From: Flagellimonas aurea
GTDB taxonomy: Bacteria; Bacteroidota; Bacteroidia; Flavobacteriales; Flavobacteriaceae
Direction of reading: 5' to 3'
Length of the DNA stretch: 64,000 nucleotides
Assembly: GCF_017313785.1 (NCBI RefSeq)
Contig: NZ_JAFLNL010000015.1
Coordinates: forward strand, 1 to 64,000
Shown: positions 41,163-50,299 of the stretch, one piece after another
Numbering within the stretch: the stretch's first letter is position 1
Layout of the letters: each line of letters begins with the position of its first letter
Program-made: the position numbers and the translations under genes
Notes under the pieces: model-generated
What the model saw: the letters and a program-made list of their open reading frames with translations, nothing else
Told to the model about the DNA's origin: nothing
The model's database searches: none

Positions 41163-42441
41163 ATTCTTTAGTTTTTAATAGTCCGACAATTGATTCTTCT
41201 AAAATACGCAATCCTTCGTCAAGTATTTGATTATCAATTGTTAGCGGCGTTAATATTCGAATTGCATTTCCCCTGATGCCACACATGAGGATGATAAGGC
41301 CATTTTCCGAAGCTTTTTTCACAATAGCTTTTGCTAATTCGGGATTCGGGGTATCCGGATCTCCATTTTTCACAAACTCTACGGCAATCATGGCTCCTTT
41401 ATTCCTAACATTTCCAATAACATCTGAATGCTCATTTTGCAAATCCAATAGTCGTTGTGTAACAATTTTACCAATTTCATTGGCCCGGTCGCAAAGATTT
41501 TCGGATTTAATGATATCTATGACCTCCAGAGCCGCGGCACATGCTACGGGAGATCCCGCAAAGGTTCCTCCCAAATTTTCAGAAGCATCCATGATTTCTC
41601 GTTTGCCCACGACTGCGGATAAGGGAAAACCGCCGGCCAGTCCTTTGGCCAACGTCATTAAATCAGGCTCTATTCCGTACTGTTCAGTTGCGAAGAATGT
41701 ACCTGTACGCGCAAACCCTGTTTGTATTTCATCACAGATAAGCAATATACCGTGTGCCGTACAAAGCTCTCTTAGCTTTGACAAAAACTCTGGGGGAGCA
41801 ATGTTGAACCCTCCTTCTCCCTGTACTGGTTCCAAGATAATAGCAGCCACATCATCCGGAGAAATAGTACTGGTAAAGAGATTCTTCATGGCCCTAAAGG
41901 AATCCTCTATCGTAATGTTGTAATAAGGAATCGGGAAAGGGACATGGAAAATATTGTTTGGAAAAGGACCAAAACCTTTCTTGTAGGGAGAAATCTTTCC
42001 GGTAAGCCCGAGTCCCATATGTGTACGTCCGTGAAACCCTCCATGGAAAGCGATAACACCGGATCTTTTTGTATAGGCCTTGGCAATCTTAATGGCATTC
42101 TCCACAGCTTCGGCACCTGTACTGACAATCATGGTTTTCGCATCTTCAATAGGCACCAGTTCATTGAGCTTTTCCGCTAGCTCCACCCCGGCTTCATAAG
42201 GCGTGATCATGAAACCGGCATGTACAAATTTCCCCAATTGATCGGTGGCCGATTTAGTGATTCTATTGTTAACATGGCCTGTATTCACCACAGCAATACC
42301 AGCTCCAAAATCGATATACCGTTTTCCTTCTACGTCCCAAAGCTCGGCATTCTTTGCATGGTCAATAAAAATGGGGTTTAAATTTCCTTGACCTCTGGCT
42401 ATGGCTTTTTCTTTCCTTTTCTGTAATTCTAAATTTGTCAT
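41140..42441 (-). CDS. gabT: GABA-type class-III aminotransferase
   Basis: A 433-residue PLP enzyme. It shows the Asp of LLICDEIQTGFARTG, the PLP Lys in LMTLAKGLAGGFP and STGAEAVENAIKIAKAYT. This pattern fits 4-aminobutyrate or acetylornithine-type aminotransferases. Beside gabD the GABA reading is the most likely, moving its amino group to 2-oxoglutarate; specificity cannot be proved from sequence. Confidence 0.82.
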   Translation of the reverse strand: MTNLELQKRKEKAIARGQGNLNPIFIDHAKNAELWDVEGKRYIDFGAGIAVVNTGHVNNRITKSATDQLGKFVHAGFMITPYEAGVELAEKLNELVPIEDAKTMIVSTGAEAVENAIKIAKAYTKRSGVIAFHGGFHGRTHMGLGLTGKISPYKKGFGPFPNNIFHVPFPIPYYNITIEDSFRAMKNLFTSTISPDDVAAIILEPVQGEGGFNIAPPEFLSKLRELCTAHGILLICDEIQTGFARTGTFFATEQYGIEPDLMTLAKGLAGGFPLSAVVGKREIMDASENLGGTFAGSPVACAAALEVIDIIKSENLCDRANEIGKIVTQRLLDLQNEHSDVIGNVRNKGAMIAVEFVKNGDPDTPNPELAKAIVKKASENGLIILMCGIRGNAIRILTPLTIDNQILDEGLRILEESIVGLLKTKEYEKSYGH

Positions 42442-42456
42442 TCTTTTTTTTATGTT

Positions 42457-43497
42457 TTATGTTCGATTAAACCTAAACCTGTATCTGTCAAAAATGATGG
42501 CAAGAATCAATAATGCTCCAAGGGATATCATCTGTACATAAGATCCCACCTGCAATAGGTTCATTCCATTTTGTACCATAATGATGAAAAACGCACCTAG
42601 GACCACGTTCTCGACTTTACCTATACCTCCTCTTAATGAAACCCCAGCTATAACACATGCCGCTATGGATTCCAAGGCAATATTCGCTCCTAAATTTGTT
42701 TCTCCTGATTCTACTCTGGCTGTTAATAAAAAGCCCGCAAGCGATGCCAACAAGGCACACATGATGTAGGTAAACAAAAGGATTCTTTTGGTATCTATAC
42801 CCGAAAGGTTTGCTGCCTTGATATTACCTCCTACGGCATAGATATAATTACCTATTCTTGTTCTGTTCATCAATATCCACATACCGATAATCGATAGGAT
42901 GGCCAATAACACTGGAATAGGAATACCTAAAAGTTTACCAAATCCGAAAATATTTCCAAATTCCGGGATAAGGCCTGATACCGGCACTCCGCCCGTAATA
43001 AATAAAGCAAAACCAGCCCCTATGGATTGTACCCCCAAAGTCATAATGAACGGGGACACTCCGAATCTTGATACCCCTACTCCATTCAATGCCCCTATAA
43101 CCAAAGCGGTGATGATACTACAGAGAATACCAACAATGATTATAAGCCATACCATATCAGGAAATGCACTGGCCAGGGCAACCATTGCCGTTGAGGAAAT
43201 TACCGATGTCAATGCAATACTGGTACCCACTGAAAGGTCAAATCCCCCGGTTATCAATACCATCATTTGCCCAAGGGACACCAAGGTCAGATATACTGAT
43301 TGACGTGCCACATTGGTCATATTCTCCAGTGTCAAAAATTTGGATGAAAAACTGGAGAAAATAATTATGGCGATTACCAAGAAGAATGGCAACACCCCAT
43401 AATCATTAAAAGCTCTAATCAAAAAGTTTCGGACCATCGTCAATTTTGACTTTCCCGTCCCTTCTGCCTCATCCATTGTATGTATTTGTTCTGTCAT
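42457..43497 (-). CDS. ABC transporter permease, RbsC-like
   Basis: A 346-residue polytopic protein with about nine or ten membrane helices and the family block SVGTSIALTSV and the EAA-like loop GALNGVGVSRFGVSPFI. It forms the channel for the ATPase and binding protein encoded just before it. It starts 10 bases after the ATPase gene. Confidence 0.88.
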   Translation of the reverse strand: MTEQIHTMDEAEGTGKSKLTMVRNFLIRAFNDYGVLPFFLVIAIIIFSSFSSKFLTLENMTNVARQSVYLTLVSLGQMMVLITGGFDLSVGTSIALTSVISSTAMVALASAFPDMVWLIIIVGILCSIITALVIGALNGVGVSRFGVSPFIMTLGVQSIGAGFALFITGGVPVSGLIPEFGNIFGFGKLLGIPIPVLLAILSIIGMWILMNRTRIGNYIYAVGGNIKAANLSGIDTKRILLFTYIMCALLASLAGFLLTARVESGETNLGANIALESIAACVIAGVSLRGGIGKVENVVLGAFFIIMVQNGMNLLQVGSYVQMISLGALLILAIIFDRYRFRFNRT

Positions 43498-43507
43498 TAT
43501 AATCGTA

Positions 43508-45013
43508 TTAAAAAAAGTTGCTCAGAATGTTGTTTTCTGTAATTTGATCTCCTTCAAGTTCCGCTGTGATATGTCCTTTTGAAAAGACTAAGACCCTGTG
43601 GGAAAGATTGATTACCTCTGGAAGATCTGAAGAGATAACAACAACGGCCTTGCCTGCTTCTGTCAATTCCTTGATAAGAAGGTAGATTCCCGATCGGGTT
43701 CCGACATCGACACCTACCGATGGTTCATCAAGAATGTAGATGTCGTATTGCGAAACCAATCCCTTTGCAAACAATATTTTCTGTTGGTTGCCTCCAGAAA
43801 GGTCGGCTGCAGATTGTTTCAGATACCTTGATTTTAAATCTGATTTTTGGGAAGCCTGTTTCGTTATGGATTGCTGCCTAGCAGTGTTTACCAATCCAAA
43901 TTTTGAAAGTATGTCTTTTCTGAACAATACATTGGTCTTAATATTGTTCTCGGTTTTGGCCAACAATTGCAGCCCCTCTTCCTTCCGATCCGGGGGCAGG
44001 TAAAAGATGCCATTCTTGACCAATACTTTTGTAGCTTTCCTGAATAGGTCGGTTTCGTCCTTTAACACAGTTCCACTTGTGGCAGGATAGAGCCCCATAA
44101 TACTTCTCCACAATCTGGACTTACCACTACCCACCAATCCGGCAATCCCCAATACTTCCCCAGATTTGACCTCCAAGGTTATGGGCTGCAAACCCTCGGC
44201 TTGAAATTCCTTCAAAAGCAGTAATGGTGTATTCGTTTCCTGCTTTATTATGGGAGGATAAATTTCTGCAATGGCTCTACCCGCCATTGATTCTATCAAA
44301 TCCTCATCAGAAACTTCATTTAAATTAAAGGTGCCTATCAACTCCCCATCACGTAATACCGTTATACGGTCTGCAATTTCCCTGAATTCTTGAATTCGAT
44401 GTGAAATGTATATAATACCTACGCCCTTTTTCTTAGCACCATGTACAAACTCAAATAGCTTGGCGACCTCCTTGTCCGTTAGAGAAGCTGTGGGTTCATC
44501 AAGTATCAACACTTTGGCATCCGCTTTGATGGCCTTGACAATCTCTACCATCTGTTGTTCGGCCCTAGACAGCTCTGAAACCTTTTTTCTGATATCGATA
44601 TCAAAATCAAGTCTTTTGAAATATCCTTCTGCCTCCTTTAAACATCTGGTCTTATCCAAAAAACCATTTTTTAAGGGTTCATCCCCAAGAAATATATTTT
44701 CGGCAACCGTTAAGGTAGGAACCAATGAGAATTCCTGAAAGACGGTTCCAATACCACTATGTTTGGAATCATGTACAGAATGAAATGCAACTTCTTGTTC
44801 AGAAACTTTAATGGTACCGGTAGTCGGTCTATGGACCCCTGCTAAAATGGCCATCAAGGTAGACTTACCGGCACCATTTTCACCAAACAATACATGAACC
44901 TCGCCCTCTGATAGATTAAAATCCACATTTTTTAGAGCATAGAAACCATGGAAATTTTTAGAAATACCCTCCATGACCACCAAGGGCTTTGTATGTACTG
45001 TTCCAGTTGTCAT
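43508..45013 (-). CDS. ABC transporter ATPase with two nucleotide-binding domains (RbsA-like)
   Basis: A 501-residue fused double ATPase. Domain 1 has Walker A GENGAGKST, a signature LSRAEQQMVEI and Walker B VLILDEPTASL. Domain 2 has a degenerate P-loop GLVGSGKSRL, a signature LSGGNQQKILFAKGL and IYILDEPSVGVDVG. This is the class used by ribose- and TorT-like importers. Such ABC importers are uncommon in Bacteroidota, which hints at acquisition by transfer. Confidence 0.93.
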   Translation of the reverse strand: MTTGTVHTKPLVVMEGISKNFHGFYALKNVDFNLSEGEVHVLFGENGAGKSTLMAILAGVHRPTTGTIKVSEQEVAFHSVHDSKHSGIGTVFQEFSLVPTLTVAENIFLGDEPLKNGFLDKTRCLKEAEGYFKRLDFDIDIRKKVSELSRAEQQMVEIVKAIKADAKVLILDEPTASLTDKEVAKLFEFVHGAKKKGVGIIYISHRIQEFREIADRITVLRDGELIGTFNLNEVSDEDLIESMAGRAIAEIYPPIIKQETNTPLLLLKEFQAEGLQPITLEVKSGEVLGIAGLVGSGKSRLWRSIMGLYPATSGTVLKDETDLFRKATKVLVKNGIFYLPPDRKEEGLQLLAKTENNIKTNVLFRKDILSKFGLVNTARQQSITKQASQKSDLKSRYLKQSAADLSGGNQQKILFAKGLVSQYDIYILDEPSVGVDVGTRSGIYLLIKELTEAGKAVVVISSDLPEVINLSHRVLVFSKGHITAELEGDQITENNILSNFF

Positions 45014-45029
45014 TTTATTTTTTCAGGTT

Positions 45030-46151
45030 TTAGTTAATATTGAATTCCGGTTTATAATTAACAGGAGGGAGAATATCGGCCCTAGGAATATCATTAATAT
45101 TATCCTTATTGACCACTACGATTTTAGGCCCCACATGTTTTATATAAGGTTTGCCTTCCAATATCCTTACTGCCTGATCTATGGCAAACCTTCCTTGAAG
45201 CACCATACCACCAGCCGGAGCGGCCATGATGAATCCACGTTCAATACCGGTATACACCCCTGGTGTCATATAAAAGGCAAGTAGGTTGACTTTGCCCACA
45301 AGATTCTGTTCCCTTATAAGTCCTTGGGCCGCCTCTGCGGTCACTGCGGTTCCAGCTATATATTTTACATCCGGGTTACTCTGTAGTACATCTTCCACCA
45401 ATTTCAACTGTACTTCTTTTCCCGTATCACCGAATTTTGGTTCTAATATTTCAAGTGCAGATCCGTTAACGGCATCCATAAAACCACGGTGGGCCGCTTC
45501 TACCCATGCCGCACCTGCAGGTCCGGGAAACCAACCTACTTTTACAGCTTCGGATCCTGACGGATGTTTCTTTGCCAAGAATGCTCCTGTTTCATATCCC
45601 ATGGTATAAAAAGAAACTAGGGACTTTGCCTTAATATCAGAGGAAGTGACCCCATTGACCAAATCGATAACTGGGATGCCCTTATCCGATATTTCTTTTA
45701 TAATATTATTCAACCCGTCTCCAGAGATGGCACCAATAACAACCGCGTCGGCACCACTGGCGACACAGTCTTCGATTTGCGAAATCTGTCGGTTAAGATT
45801 GGTATAGCCTCCAGCTTCCACTAGATTCATCTGCACTCCCATTTTTTTGGCCTGGTCGCTTACCCCGTAATTTACGCCCAACCAATAAGCATCCTTCATA
45901 TGAGGGAAAGACACGCAGATTTTCCATGGTTTTGTCGCCTTGTCCAACGTTGTATAGGTAACATCCTTATTGGTTCCATCTGCTGAGAATGCAGGGGTCA
46001 CCTCACTAGCGGCATAAGAACTTGGCTTCGCCACTTCTTCAGTTTCGGAACTTGTTTCTTTTGTTTCTTGACTTTTGGGTTTCTCTTTACACGAAAAAGC
46101 GCTCAAAAGTAGTGTTAGCATTAATAAGCTTTTTGAAATATGTGTTTTCAT
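45030..46151 (-). CDS. TorT-like substrate-binding lipoprotein
   Basis: A 373-residue protein with a lipobox (LLSAFSC, Cys at about 21), an acidic Ser/Thr/Glu linker and a periplasmic-binding fold of the Peripla_BP_4/TorT type. Its DAYWLGVNYGVSDQAKKMG block recalls TorT. It should catch the substrate for the RbsA/RbsC-like transporter encoded behind it. The ligand may be a lactam or small amine, inferred from neighbours only. Confidence 0.8.
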   Translation of the reverse strand: MKTHISKSLLMLTLLLSAFSCKEKPKSQETKETSSETEEVAKPSSYAASEVTPAFSADGTNKDVTYTTLDKATKPWKICVSFPHMKDAYWLGVNYGVSDQAKKMGVQMNLVEAGGYTNLNRQISQIEDCVASGADAVVIGAISGDGLNNIIKEISDKGIPVIDLVNGVTSSDIKAKSLVSFYTMGYETGAFLAKKHPSGSEAVKVGWFPGPAGAAWVEAAHRGFMDAVNGSALEILEPKFGDTGKEVQLKLVEDVLQSNPDVKYIAGTAVTAEAAQGLIREQNLVGKVNLLAFYMTPGVYTGIERGFIMAAPAGGMVLQGRFAIDQAVRILEGKPYIKHVGPKIVVVNKDNINDIPRADILPPVNYKPEFNIN

Positions 46152-46172
46152 TTTATTTGGTTTTAGTTATAA

Positions 46173-47531
46173 TTAATCTTTGCTATCAAGCATTTTCATT
46201 AAAAATTGCGTATCCACCGACCCCTTAATGACATCTTCATTTTCCGCAAGTTGTGCATGCAATGGAATCGTGGTTTCGATTCCTTCAATGGATATGTTTC
46301 TCAATACCTCTCTCAACCTTTTTAAAGCATCTTCCCTGTTATCCCCAAGGACAATCAATTTCCCGATCAATGAATCGTAGTACATAGGAATAGTATAGCC
46401 CTCATAAATAAATGTATCGAACCGAATCCCAGCTCCTTCAGGTATTGACAGCTTCTCAATTTTCCCCGGACAAGGCATGAAATTCTTGGTGGTGTCTTCT
46501 GCATTGATTCTACACTCTATGGCATGTCCTTTGACTTTTACATCTTCCTGTTTTATTTCCAAAGGCATTCCTCCTGCTATTTTAATCATCTCGGCCACTA
46601 GGTCGATTCCGGTAATCATGCCTGTAACTGGATGCTCCACTTGAATCCTAGTATTGGTTTCAATAAAATAGAACTCTTGTGTATCGTTGTCATAAACATA
46701 TTCAACAGTACCCGCCCCACGATAGCTTACCTTCTTGATAAGCTCCACGGAGCTTTTATGCATTTTATCAAGTACATCTTCAGGAATCCCTATGGCCGGT
46801 GCCTCTTCCCATATTTTCTGCCTACGTCTTTGAATGGAGCACTCTCGTTCATAGCAATGAATAAAGTTCTCTCCATCCCCCAAAATCTGTACTTCAATGT
46901 GGCGGGCTTTTTGAATGTACTTTTCAATATATAATCCTCCATCTCCAAAAATTGCCTTAGCCTCATTAAAGGCCACTGAGTACATAGTCTTGAGTTCTTC
47001 TTCGTTGTTGACAATTCGAATTCCCTTTCCACCTCCGCCTGCCAAGGCTTTAACCATTAAGGGGTACCCTATATCCTTTGCTACTTTTATGGCTTCGTCA
47101 AGGTCTTCCAACCTCCCATCACTACCGGGCACGGTAGGTACACCCGCCTCTTTGGCCAATTGTCTGGCCGCCACTTTATCGCCCAATTTTCTGATGGTGG
47201 CACCTCTTGGTCCAATAAAAATGATTCCGGCTTCCCTAGTGGCATCGGCAAAATCTGCGTTTTCAGAAAGAAAACCATATCCAGGGTGTATGGCATCGAC
47301 TTTTGCCCTTTTAGCGGTTTCTACCAATAAATTGATGTTCAAATAGGATTTGGATGCCATTGGAGAACCAATATTGATTGCTTCATCGGCCATCTTAACG
47401 GCCATCGAATCGGCATCGGCATCACTGTAGACCTGAACGGTCTTCAAACCCAATGACTTGGCCGCCCGGATAATCCGAACTGCTATTTCCCCACGATTCG
47501 CTATTAATATCGACTTAATCTTCATAATCAA
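46173..47531 (-). CDS. accC: Biotin carboxylase (AccC-like)
   Basis: A 452-residue ATP-grasp enzyme: start SILIANRGEIAVRIIRAAK, the Gly loop AGGGGKGIRIV, metal ligands in VEYVYDNDTQEFYFIETNTRIQVEHPVTG (in parts) and the usual C-terminal domain. It loads CO2 on biotin. Here it accompanies a biotin carrier and PxpABC rather than fatty-acid genes, so it probably works in a lactam- or urea-type carboxylation. It overlaps the carrier gene by 4 bases. Confidence 0.9.
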   Translation of the reverse strand: MIMKIKSILIANRGEIAVRIIRAAKSLGLKTVQVYSDADADSMAVKMADEAINIGSPMASKSYLNINLLVETAKRAKVDAIHPGYGFLSENADFADATREAGIIFIGPRGATIRKLGDKVAARQLAKEAGVPTVPGSDGRLEDLDEAIKVAKDIGYPLMVKALAGGGGKGIRIVNNEEELKTMYSVAFNEAKAIFGDGGLYIEKYIQKARHIEVQILGDGENFIHCYERECSIQRRRQKIWEEAPAIGIPEDVLDKMHKSSVELIKKVSYRGAGTVEYVYDNDTQEFYFIETNTRIQVEHPVTGMITGIDLVAEMIKIAGGMPLEIKQEDVKVKGHAIECRINAEDTTKNFMPCPGKIEKLSIPEGAGIRFDTFIYEGYTIPMYYDSLIGKLIVLGDNREDALKRLREVLRNISIEGIETTIPLHAQLAENEDVIKGSVDTQFLMKMLDSKD

Positions 47532-47773
47532 TCAACTTCAATTATTGCCAGTACCTGACCTACCATGACTAACTCCTCATTTTCCACTTCATAGCTGACA
47601 AAAGTGCCCACATGTTCAGATACTATTTGGTTATAGGTCTTCATTACCTCAATAAGACAAATGATGTCGTCTTTCCTCACAGGGTCCCCTGGCTTTTTGT
47701 AAACTTCACTGTCCGGCGAGGACTTCGTATAAAAAACACCTGGCATTGGCGCCGTAATCTCTATCTTGCTCAT
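47528..47773 (-). CDS. Small biotin carrier protein
   Basis: An 81-residue lipoyl/biotinyl domain without the usual long N-terminal linker of AccB. The modified Lys lies in LIEVMKTYNQI, a VMKT form in place of the usual AMKM, as is common in carriers of the allophanate/oxoprolinase-linked type. It precedes accC and ends with VLAIIEVD. Confidence 0.85.
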   Translation of the reverse strand: MSKIEITAPMPGVFYTKSSPDSEVYKKPGDPVRKDDIICLIEVMKTYNQIVSEHVGTFVSYEVENEELVMVGQVLAIIEVD

Positions 47774-47797
47774 ATCCTTTTGTTTATTAGTTTAAAT

Positions 47798-49078
47798 TTA
47801 AAATGCGAAGTAGCCTCCCAACGAGAAAACATTTGCCTTAGGGGCAAATACTCGATGCCTGCTTTGGATAGTGAATTCAGATTTCAACACTAGATTGGAA
47901 GTAACCGCATAGGAAATACTATTGGTCAACCTATCTGCACTATCACTATATTCAAGGGAATTTCCATTAATCTGATCCTTCACCCTACTAGATCCATAAT
48001 TAACACCTAAAGTCACAGGTGACTTTGGAATTGCATAGGTAGCTTGGGCATAAAACCCGTCCGACTTGACCTTTTCTACTTCAGACCCTACAGCTATTGC
48101 AGGACCGAACATAAGTCCGGCATCACCCATTCCGTCGGTCGTGTAGTAATAACCGGACAAGGTAAGGCCCTTCAAGTTTAATTTCATAAATGCATCTATA
48201 CCAAAAGCGTTTAAATCGGCATTGGTTCCATTATCCGCGATTTCTTGTGAAATGAAAGCGCTACTGAAATAAAAACCACCATCCTTGAACGGCTTGTTGA
48301 ACGCAAACTTACCGTGGACTCCCACATTTGACGGATTGTTTGTAAATCCAAAAGGGTCTCCAAAGGCTCCATAGATATCAAAACTTGAAAAAGGATCATA
48401 AATCCCTAAAGACAGGGTTGATGTCTTGTTAAAAAAAGCTGGGGTAGTATAATTTAATTGGGCTATCTTATCCACAAAAATATAGCCATACCCCACACCT
48501 GCGAGAGTAGTATTTCTTGGAGTGTTAAATGAATAATTGGCACCTATCCCCAAAATACTTTGGTCATAGATAATGGCATCTAAAGCAAACATCCCAAAAC
48601 CTCTTCCTATAAAAAAGCTTCCGCTTTTCGGTGTCGCCACGTTAATATAAGCTTGCCTTACTTCGACAGATGCAAAGCCAAACCCTCTTGACTGTGGTAA
48701 AGAGGCATCCACACCGCTATTTGATAGCCCAAAGGCCAATTCAAAATTACTTGTAACCGTTAAACCGCTTTCAGAAGTATATTGTGGCGTAATGGACACA
48801 GTGGCTTGATTGATCCCATTTCTGATAGAGTGAAAGGTTTCTTTTTCTACACCAAATTCAGCATCCTCTTTTTGTGATGTAAGCACATAATATGCGTTTA
48901 CTTGTCCCGAAAACTTGACCTTCCAATTGTCATTTACTTTTAATTGTAAACCCTCATAAGGTTTTGGCTCCTCCGCCTTCGACGCTTCGTCTTCTTGCCC
49001 GTAAGAAACGTACCCTGATAACACAATTACGGATACCATAAGAAATTTTAGTTTTTTAATTTGAGTTCTCATAATCAT
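47798..49078 (-). CDS. Outer-membrane porin-like beta-barrel
   Basis: A 426-residue protein with a signal peptide (MVSVIVLSGYVSYGQ), many alternating aromatic strands and a terminal Phe (GGYFAF), the usual end of outer-membrane barrels. Strand runs such as VKFSGQVNAYYVLTS fit a porin of 16 or so strands. It heads the transport/catabolic train, so it likely lets the substrate through the outer membrane. Its promoter region carries a TTTG/TTTATTTG pair. Confidence 0.82.
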   Translation of the reverse strand: MIMRTQIKKLKFLMVSVIVLSGYVSYGQEDEASKAEEPKPYEGLQLKVNDNWKVKFSGQVNAYYVLTSQKEDAEFGVEKETFHSIRNGINQATVSITPQYTSESGLTVTSNFELAFGLSNSGVDASLPQSRGFGFASVEVRQAYINVATPKSGSFFIGRGFGMFALDAIIYDQSILGIGANYSFNTPRNTTLAGVGYGYIFVDKIAQLNYTTPAFFNKTSTLSLGIYDPFSSFDIYGAFGDPFGFTNNPSNVGVHGKFAFNKPFKDGGFYFSSAFISQEIADNGTNADLNAFGIDAFMKLNLKGLTLSGYYYTTDGMGDAGLMFGPAIAVGSEVEKVKSDGFYAQATYAIPKSPVTLGVNYGSSRVKDQINGNSLEYSDSADRLTNSISYAVTSNLVLKSEFTIQSRHRVFAPKANVFSLGGYFAF

Positions 49079-49111
49079 ACTAGTTAGTTAATAAATTTTG
49101 CAATTATTTCT

Positions 49112-49143
49112 CAAATAAAACTAAATTTTATCATTTGACCAAA
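49112..49143 (-). promoter_or_regulatory. Promoter of the porin-led operon
   Basis: On the minus strand TTTG (49143-49140) is followed after 20 bp by TTTATTTG (49119-49112), a near match to the Bacteroidota consensus, 34 bases before the porin ATG. Confidence 0.45.
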
Positions 49144-49151
49144 CTAAAATA

Positions 49152-49193
49152 ATATTTTTTGCATTTAAATGTTGATAAATGATATTTTTTGCA
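49152..49193. promoter_or_regulatory. Direct repeat ATATTTTTTGCA in the Lrp/porin divergent region
   Basis: ATATTTTTTGCA occurs at 49152-49163 and 49182-49193, exactly 30 bp apart (three helical turns), in A/T-rich DNA just upstream of the porin promoter. This is a good candidate for binding of the divergently encoded Lrp/AsnC protein. No gene lies in 49079-49333. Confidence 0.5.
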
Positions 49194-49333
49194 ATATTTT
49201 AGAGACCTGGAACAAATAAGAGTATTAAGCATTGTGGATGATTATAGGCTTATGGGAGACTTATACCCTCCAACGCTGCACTTGATCGATTGAGCGTTTA
49301 AAGAAACCCTTATGTATTCCTATTAAACTATAT

Positions 49334-49804
49334 TTGATGAATAAATACCGAAGAAAAATGAGCGAAGAAATTCAACTGGATGACTTGGACTTTTCAATAA
49401 TAAAGCACTTGCAAAAAGACGGACGCAAATCCTTTACCGAAATTGCCGATGAACTTAATGTAGCCGTAAGTACCATTAGGAACAGATACAATAAACTTCT
49501 TGAGGAAAATGTCCTTAGAATAATCGGTCGCGCAGAGCCTGAAAAAATGGGGTTACACTCTTATTCCCGGATTATGATTGCCGTCAAACCTGCCGACAAA
49601 ACGGGAAAAGCCCTTGAAAAGCTAAAAGAGATTACCGAATTGAGCTTCCTTGCACAAACATCTGGCAAATACAATATAGAGCTCAATGTCATGTGCAAGA
49701 ATAATAACCACTTATTAAAAACAGTAGATAAAATCAACAGTATTGAAGGGGTAAGCAAGTTGCAAATCACAAGCTATCTCAACGTATTGAAATGGGGACA
49801 ATAG
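49334..49804 (+). CDS. Lrp/AsnC-family regulator
   Basis: A 156-residue protein (148 if starting at 49358, MSEEIQLDD). The N-terminal helix-turn-helix covers LDFSIIKHLQKDGRKSF to AVSTIRNRYNKLLEE, and the C-terminal ligand-binding RAM domain follows. It is divergent from the porin-led catabolic train and separated by 255 bases with a direct repeat, so it probably controls that train with an amino-acid-like effector. Confidence 0.88.
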   Translation: MMNKYRRKMSEEIQLDDLDFSIIKHLQKDGRKSFTEIADELNVAVSTIRNRYNKLLEENVLRIIGRAEPEKMGLHSYSRIMIAVKPADKTGKALEKLKEITELSFLAQTSGKYNIELNVMCKNNNHLLKTVDKINSIEGVSKLQITSYLNVLKWGQ

Positions 49805-49872
49805 ATAAAGGTCCAAATGCTATTCCAATGGACCAAGGGTTTTCAAAAACTAGGCTTTAAAAAGTAGTTTAA

Positions 49873-50160
49873 ATGTTCATTATTAATTTGACATATAAAG
49901 CTGAGGTAAAAAAAATTGATCAGTTTCTTGACGAGCATATTGAATTCCTAAATGAACAATATGAACTGAAACATTTCCTAGCTTCAGGGAGGAAGGTTCC
50001 TAGAACAGGTGGAATAATCTTATGCAATATTAAGTCAAAATCCGAATTGGAAAGAATTATCGAAAATGATCCGTTCAAAAAAAATAAATTGGCAGATTAC
50101 GCATTGGTTGAATTTGTACCCAGCAAAACTTGCGAGGAATTAAAGTTTTTGATGGAATAA
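49873..50160 (+). CDS. YciI-like protein
   Basis: A 95-residue ferredoxin-like-fold protein of the YciI/YCII group: a start FIINLTYKAEVKKIDQFLDEHIEFL (in parts), a middle FLASGRKVPRTGG and an end with DPFKKNKLADYALVEF. Related proteins are small lyases or dehalogenase-like enzymes. It follows the Lrp gene by 68 bases and may be co-transcribed with it. Confidence 0.8.
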   Translation: MFIINLTYKAEVKKIDQFLDEHIEFLNEQYELKHFLASGRKVPRTGGIILCNIKSKSELERIIENDPFKKNKLADYALVEFVPSKTCEELKFLME

Positions 50161-50299
50161 AAAAGTACGAACATAAAATTCTGGTTTCATCAATTGATTG
50201 CGGTTTTGGACTATACTGAACCTCACATAATTAATACTTATTTAGGCATCTCCTATAAATCAGTTCACTATCCATACATATAGTAAAAGCTTAGTCAAA

